Assembly (NCBI GenBank): GCA_964549135.1
Contig: CAZJUJ010000004.1
Span: 1-64,000, forward strand
Length of the DNA: 64,000 bases
Source: RUG563 sp964549135
GTDB taxonomy: Bacteria; Bacillota; Clostridia; Christensenellales; Aristaeellaceae
Direction of reading: 5' to 3'
In this document: one piece after another, positions 58,366-64,000 of the stretch
How positions within the stretch are numbered: the first letter of the stretch is position 1
Layout: each line of letters opens with the position of its first letter
Translations under genes and position numbers: made by a program
The notes under the pieces: model-generated
Told to the model about the DNA's origin: nothing
Database searches by the model: none
The model's input: only the letters and a program-made list of their open reading frames with translations

Positions 58366-60179
58366 TCCTTTGTCCTCTCAAACCCGGTGGCGTCAAACAC
58401 CAGCAGCTTCTTCTCTGCAGTTGCAGTAAAGTGGTACTGAATGGGGGAATACCGGGCTTCGTCTCCGTTGCCAATCTCAATGGTGATCTGCATTCCCGGC
58501 TTCCAGGCGTATTTCCGGGCGGTTTCGCTCGTAAAGGCGGCGCTGAAGGTGGTTATTTCGCCTTCTTTCCCGCGCTCTGCCTTTTCAATCGTCCAATCCT
58601 CAAAGATCACCGGCTCGTCCGCATCCGGTATCGTCACGCTGACCTTCACGCTGGAATCAGCCGTCAGCACATTCGCAGGCACCGTAAGCGTTCCGCCGCT
58701 GAATCCTACCGTTCCATCCGGAATATCCGTCTGCCCGCCAAAGGCAGCGTCAATAGGCGCGGCCAGGAACAGCGCTGCGCCATTGGGGTGAAGGATGCTC
58801 TGCACCCGCTGATCTTCCGCACCGCTATTTCCCATTTTTTCTTTCAGGGAAAACATAAGCTCGCAATTCAGCAGCAGCGGCTCATATACCGGCGGCAGCT
58901 CCGTTTTGCGCTGCTGCCTGATTAGCTCGTTATATTTCTTTATGTCTTCCCGCTGGGTCTTGGTGGCTCCCTTGGGCGTTTCGGCATTCTGCACCGGGCC
59001 CAGGTATCTTTCATTCAGCGCTCGCTGCTCGTTTGCCAGGCTGTTCACATTATCCAGCAGCGCTTCATAGGCGGCATTCAGATACTCCGTCCGCCCCGTA
59101 CAGTCGTAAAGATCGATGTTGGTCTGGGCAATAAAGTAATGGGCAGACCAATCGTCGTAATCGCTGTTGGCATTCATCAGCGAAATATAATGCGCCGCCG
59201 TCTTTGCGTAATCCGCCTTGCCAAGGGTCTCCTTCGCCGAAGAAACAGCCAGCGGCAGAATGCGGGCCAGATCGTAATCCTTCCGGAATATCCGGCAGTC
59301 CATTTCTTCATAGGCCTTTACGGCGCTCAGGCACTCGGCGTATTGCCCGTTTTCGTAATAGCTTTCTGCCAGTGTCAGCCAGTAGGTACCCAGCATCTGG
59401 TAGGTATCCCCATTCGATTCGAGAAAACGGATGCGCGCGGCAACGTTTGCGTTGTTCTTCCATGCCACAAATTCGTCCACCGCGTTTTCGCTCAGCGCCA
59501 ATTCCCCGGGCAAGTCATAGTCGCTCACCACCCGCACCATGTAAATAAACGTGTCCTTCCGGCTTTCGTGAAGGGCCTCTGCCGCCTCATCATCCAGCGC
59601 CCAGCTGTCCTGCAAATATTCCAGCTCGCTTTGGGCATTCGTCCTTGCGTAGCTGACTGCAGAATCCGCGGTCATATAAACAATGGATGCCGCCAGGCTG
59701 GATAAGCTGAAGGAATGAACCGCACTCATCAGTCCCAGGGGATTGGGAAGCGCAGCCCGAAGGGATTGGCCCCGATTCTGCTCCAGAACATATTCCAGCC
59801 GTTCCCGCTTGACGGCAGCCATCCGATACCTTTCCAGCGTATCGAGAATGGAGGTCAGCTGCACCAGCGTCCGGCTGTCTACTGCATTTGGATAAGTATT
59901 ATTGATCAAACGGGAATAGGACTGCTCCAAATAGAGCCGACTGTTTTTGGAGGCGTTTATCTCCTGCGTCAGCACCGCCAGATAATTCAGCATGGCAATG
60001 GAATTGCGCTGAATTGCGTCCAGCGAAAATTCGCCTGCGCCCTCCTTGGCGGGCGCCGCTGTCGGCGCTGCGGTCGGCTGGGAAAAGCCGGAGATATCCT
60101 GCGCAGCGCATCCGGTCAGCGCCGTCAGGGCAAGCATAACCATCAGCAGCAGCGCGCATCCTCTCGTACTCCGTTTCAT
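58362..60179 (-). CDS. Large helical lipoprotein, TPR-like
   Basis: A protein of about 605 residues with a lipoprotein signal (ALLLMVMLALTALTGCAAQ, lipobox LTGC) and a Pro/Ala/Thr linker. The long central part is alpha-helical with TPR-like segments (TYWLTLAESYYENGQYAECLSAVKAYEEMD and HYFIAQTNIDLYDCTGRTEYLNAAYEAL). The C-terminal 130 residues are beta-rich (GTVGFSGGTLTVPANVL), resembling a carbohydrate-binding or Ig-like region. The ATG at 60179 has GGAGG 9 bases upstream. Function unknown; it forms a two-gene unit with the secreted protein. Confidence 0.75.
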   Translation of the reverse strand: MKRSTRGCALLLMVMLALTALTGCAAQDISGFSQPTAAPTAAPAKEGAGEFSLDAIQRNSIAMLNYLAVLTQEINASKNSRLYLEQSYSRLINNTYPNAVDSRTLVQLTSILDTLERYRMAAVKRERLEYVLEQNRGQSLRAALPNPLGLMSAVHSFSLSSLAASIVYMTADSAVSYARTNAQSELEYLQDSWALDDEAAEALHESRKDTFIYMVRVVSDYDLPGELALSENAVDEFVAWKNNANVAARIRFLESNGDTYQMLGTYWLTLAESYYENGQYAECLSAVKAYEEMDCRIFRKDYDLARILPLAVSSAKETLGKADYAKTAAHYISLMNANSDYDDWSAHYFIAQTNIDLYDCTGRTEYLNAAYEALLDNVNSLANEQRALNERYLGPVQNAETPKGATKTQREDIKKYNELIRQQRKTELPPVYEPLLLNCELMFSLKEKMGNSGAEDQRVQSILHPNGAALFLAAPIDAAFGGQTDIPDGTVGFSGGTLTVPANVLTADSSVKVSVTIPDADEPVIFEDWTIEKAERGKEGEITTFSAAFTSETARKYAWKPGMQITIEIGNGDEARYSPIQYHFTATAEKKLLVFDATGFERTKE

Positions 60180-60417
60180 CTGTATGTACCTCCGTCGGAA
60201 AAGCTTTGGAAGGAATCCATCAAACACGAGGGCAAAGTCCTTCTTCATCACAAGAACGATGTTTCCCCCTCTTTCAGGAGTCGGGGCCATACATGTTTGA
60301 TCCAGATAACGCTTAATAGAACACGCGTTTCATCGTTCTTTTCATTGCATGCAGAGCCGTCAGCCCCTCTTATTGTACCATACAGCATTCCGCCTGGAAT
60401 TAATTTCCCATTACATA

Positions 60418-60643
60418 TTATTGCAGTTCTGTTAATTTATCCACCGCCGCATTCAGCAGCCATTCATACTCGCTGATGATGCGGTTCATGCTCTCCAGAA
60501 CCGCAGAAGATGTCGGCGGATCAAAGATCAGCTTCACCTTCATGCAGACATAGGTCTTCACCCCTTCAAGACACGCCTCTTGAGGGCCTGCAAAATCACG
60601 CCATGTTTGGCTTGCGTCTAACAGCCTTGAGAATGCTGTCCAT
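60418..60643 (-). pseudogene. Gene remnants between the lipoprotein and DUF4298 genes
   Basis: Two short frames on the minus strand look like debris. A frame from the ATG at 60643, after AAAAGGAGATTTCC, reads MDSILKAVRRKPNMA and stops. A frame ending at 60418 reads MKVKLIFDPPTSSAVLESMN, then RIISEYEWLLNAAVDKLTEL, from the ATG at 60543. Their composition looks coding, but the pieces are small and out of frame with each other, consistent with a decayed mobile-element gene. No family is recognised. The rest of the 602-base gap (60180-60417 and 60644-60781) shows only the promoter at 60720. Confidence 0.35.
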
Positions 60644-60719
60644 TAGGAAATCTCCTTTTCTCCATAATCCAACAGGCGTTGGAACGCCGCAATTGCCCCC
60701 GCCCGCTGGTTTTGCGCGC

Positions 60720-60748
60720 TTGCCTTTTTGCTTCGTTCATGCTATACT
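60720..60748 (+). promoter_or_regulatory. Promoter of the DUF4298 gene
   Basis: TTGCCT and TATACT are separated by 17 bases, about 35 bases upstream of the ATG at 60782. Confidence 0.6.
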
Positions 60749-60781
60749 CCTCAGGAGAACCCGCCCGAAAGGAGAAGCATC

Positions 60782-61063
60782 ATGACGCCCGCACCCGATT
60801 TACAGGAAGCCCTTACCAGAATCGCCGCCATGGAGGAATGCATGGACGCCGTGGAGGCCGCCCTGCGCCGCGAACAATCCCTGGCCGATCCCGCCATGGA
60901 GGATAAAATCCGCCATCTGACCGTCTACATGGAAAGCGGCCTGTGGCTCGCGGATTATGAAAGGGATGCGCGCGGCGAATTGCCCCCCGGCCTGAAGCGG
61001 GGCGTTTTATCCCAGGATGGGCTTTACAACCTGCTGGACGAAATCAGGCAGACCCGCGGCTGA
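60782..61063 (+). CDS. DUF4298-family protein
   Basis: A 93-residue helical protein: residues 8-35 form a helix (LQEALTRIAAMEECMDAVEAAL), and the second half (YMESGLWLADYERDARGELPPGLKRGVLSQDGLYNLLDEI) matches DUF4298, a small family of unknown function. The ATG at 60782 has AAAGGAG upstream and a promoter at 60720-60748. It is monocistronic and converges with ftsZ. Confidence 0.85.
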   Translation: MTPAPDLQEALTRIAAMEECMDAVEAALRREQSLADPAMEDKIRHLTVYMESGLWLADYERDARGELPPGLKRGVLSQDGLYNLLDEIRQTRG

Positions 61064-61140
61064 AGGCAGCGCTTTTTCTGCATTATACAATTCTCTTCGG
61101 GAAGAAGATTTCTGGACACCCAAAGAATCCCGCACACGCA

Positions 61141-61420
61141 AGCGGGAGAACATCGCAGGCGCGGGCTTTTGAGCCAGGCACATCTTCCCGCCCCTCCTGT
61201 AAACTGGCGCTTGCACGGCAACCCATGATCAGCTAAAGGCGCTGCGCCTCTTCCCGCGCCCGAAGGCTGGTTCCCGAGGTTTTGCAGAGAACATAACCCA
61301 ACTGAATGCCAGCGCTGCAAAAAGAATAAACGGCAAGGAAAAACAACAATGCTCCCCAATCTGACGGGGAGCATTGCGTTATTTCTATTCTTTTCCTCTT
61401 TTGCTGCATCGGCGTTCAAA
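61141..61420. repeat. Degraded composite inverted-repeat element (copy R5)
   Basis: The order of boxes is kept but the sequences have decayed. A broken outer hairpin lies near 61160-61195 (GCGCGGGCTTTTGAGCC, then TCTTCCCGC). The left arm CTGAATGCCAGCGCTGCAAAAAG starts near 61302. The central hairpin at 61347-61376 (CAATGCTCCCC paired with GGGGAGCATTG) is longer-stemmed than in R2-R4. The right arm TTTTGCTGCATCGGCGTTCAAA starts near 61398. It lies between converging DUF4298 and ftsZ genes. The rest of the 474-base gap shows no gene. Confidence 0.65.
61347..61383. terminator. Central hairpin of R5, terminator-like
   Basis: An 11-base perfect stem (CAATGCTCCCC with GGGGAGCATTG) around an AATCTGAC loop lies between A-rich and T-rich flanks, so it could end transcripts from both sides. 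Confidence 0.7.
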
Positions 61421-61537
61421 CCAGACAGAGCAAAGGGCGAAGCAGTCCGGATATCCTTCCTTGAGAGCATGCAGCGGAGGCCCCTCTTTGTCTGCAAAGA
61501 ATGGTTTCCCTGCAAAATCTGCCCTCATCTCACCGGC

Positions 61538-62905
<1,368 letters not shown>

Positions 62906-62942
62906 GGTTTTTATCCCCCTATGATAAGATGGCAGACGGCAA

Positions 62943-64000
62943 TCAGCCGCCAAAAAGGCTTCTGAAGAATGCGCCCACGCTGCCGGCGGCGCGTTCATTG
63001 GAAGCAGTATCGATAATCAGATCCAGCAGCCCCAGGGCGCTGGAATAGGCAGGGCTGGAGAGCTTCACCGCCTTGCGGGGCAATTCCCGCACGGGCTTAT
63101 CCAGCTTGGCCGCCAGAAAATCGCGGCCGCCGCGGTTGATGGCCAGGCCGCCGCCCGTCAGATACACGGGCGACCAATTGCTCAGCTTCACGCCGGATTC
63201 CTTGATGGCATCCCGCACCGCCTCGCAGATTTCCTCCGCGCGGGGCTCCAGAATTTCCTCCACCTTTTCCCGGGGGAAGCTCTTGGGATTGCCCTCCTTA
63301 TCCGCGCCCTCAAAGGCGGCCTGTCCGGCGGAAAGGCCGTATACATAGGCGCGCTTGATCTGCTCGGCCACCGGCAGGGTAACCTCCAGGCCATAGGCCA
63401 GATCAGCCGCAATATGCCCGCCGCCCATGGGGATGGTTTTCAGATAGCTCAGGGCGTCGCCCTCCACCGCCATGACCTCGGTATTGAGATAGCCCATATC
63501 CACCAGAATGGCCGTGCGGTCGCGCTCCTCATCCGGCACGAAAAGCATCGCCTGCCCCGTGGGGGTCGAGAAGCAGCCGCTCACCGTAATGCCGATGCTG
63601 CGGAAGCGCTCCGTCACATCCTCCAGGAAAAACTGATCGGCAATCACAAAGGATACCATGGCCCGCAGTTCATAGCCATGCATGCCCATGGGCTCCAGCG
63701 TTTTTTTGCCATCGTCCACGATGAACCAGGCTGGGCTGCGATGAATCACGCTGCCCCGCACCTCCCCCAGCTCATTGGTGGCGCGGGCAAACAATTCGTT
63801 GATATCCCGCTCCGTCACCCGGGGGTCTGCGCCCTGCAATTCCACCTTGACTTCCACCGTGCGCACCTGGGAAAAATCCCCCGGCACGCCCACGTTGATT
63901 TCCCTGATCCTTGTGTGGGATTGCTCCTCCGCCTCATGCACCGCATGGCTGATGGCCTCATTGAGCGCATCGGGGGCGTTCCATCTCCCCTCCATATAGC
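62943..64000 (-). CDS. ftsA: FtsA cell-division protein (5' end outside window)
   Basis: The 352 or so C-terminal residues of FtsA, an actin-like protein that tethers FtsZ to the membrane. The 1C (SHS2) region (INVGVPGDFSQVRTVEVKVE), the phosphate-binding VDMGYLNTEVMAVEGD, PMGGGHIAADLAYGLEV and the adenosine-binding PVYLTGGGLAINRGGRDF motif are present. The reading frame stays open to base 64000, so the N-terminal 30-60 residues with the first phosphate loop are missing. The end (SVGAFFRSLFGG) is an amphipathic C-terminal tail for membrane binding. Confidence 0.9.
   Translation of the reverse strand, partial: YMEGRWNAPDALNEAISHAVHEAEEQSHTRIREINVGVPGDFSQVRTVEVKVELQGADPRVTERDINELFARATNELGEVRGSVIHRSPAWFIVDDGKKTLEPMGMHGYELRAMVSFVIADQFFLEDVTERFRSIGITVSGCFSTPTGQAMLFVPDEERDRTAILVDMGYLNTEVMAVEGDALSYLKTIPMGGGHIAADLAYGLEVTLPVAEQIKRAYVYGLSAGQAAFEGADKEGNPKSFPREKVEEILEPRAEEICEAVRDAIKESGVKLSNWSPVYLTGGGLAINRGGRDFLAAKLDKPVRELPRKAVKLSSPAYSSALGLLDLIIDTASNERAAGSVGAFFRSLFGG

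Overview
The window looks like the chromosome of an anaerobic, GC-rich Clostridia-type Firmicute, perhaps a gut Christensenellales-like lineage (the lineage is inference). Supporting marks are rsmG beside a Noc/ParB gene, rlmB followed by sigH, Mini-RNase III, ThyX, a clostridial Rnf complex, DUF4342/DUF4298/DUF6273 proteins, AGGAGG ribosome sites and sigma-A-type promoters with 16-17 base spacers. No rRNA, tRNA, CRISPR array or riboswitch was recognised.

Layout. 1-6.7 kb (minus strand): a DNA uptake and housekeeping run, yycJ-type hydrolase, second metallo-beta-lactamase-fold gene, comEC, holA, rsmG, then noc after a terminator. 6.9-15.3 kb (mostly plus): quinone oxidoreductase, comF (minus), GntR regulator, M3 peptidase, Lrp regulator, aminotransferase, CapA-like protein and a degenerate LeuB-fold protein. 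15.6-21.4 kb (minus): envelope genes, namely an Lgt-like membrane protein, NAGPA-domain protein, DUF6273-CapA fusion, pseudouridine synthase and a secreted protein. 21.6-25.4 kb (plus): araC-type regulator, mrnC, thyX, rlmB, sigH. 25.9-33.3 kb (minus): two-component system, DUF4342, a sugar-acid catabolic operon (dehydratase, SDR, KDPG aldolase), a GlmU-like nucleotidyltransferase and a rhomboid-like protein.

33.4-50.7 kb is the bioenergetic core. A ten-gene Mrp/Mbh-type cation antiporter operon (E-F-G-DUF4040-B-C-D-D-D-A-like) runs leftward. From the same intergenic region apbE, a NusG-II protein and rnfG-C-D-E-A-B run rightward. Rnf converts the ferredoxin/NAD redox gap into an ion gradient and the antiporter can exchange Na+ for H+, so the two probably work together. 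ApbE would attach FMN to RnfG and RnfD; RnfG here carries three FMN-attachment domains instead of one.

51.1-60.8 kb is an accessory region on the minus strand: a six-hairpin glycosidase behind a consensus promoter and a leader of 28-base tandem repeats, then a short phage-derived operon (large terminase and proteins with an HGIKGMKWGVRR-type motif), a secreted His-rich protein and a lipoprotein. 61.5-64 kb holds ftsZ and the 3' part of ftsA.

The clearest unexplained signal is non-coding. Several large intergenic spaces (1-115, 25.4-25.9, 31.4-31.8, 50.7-51.1 and, degraded, 61.1-61.4 kb) share one composite, nested inverted-repeat element: outer GC-rich hairpins centred on TTTTGA(C/G)TCAAAA, conserved CTCTGGATG and GAATGCCAG arms, and a central terminator-like AGCAATGCT hairpin.
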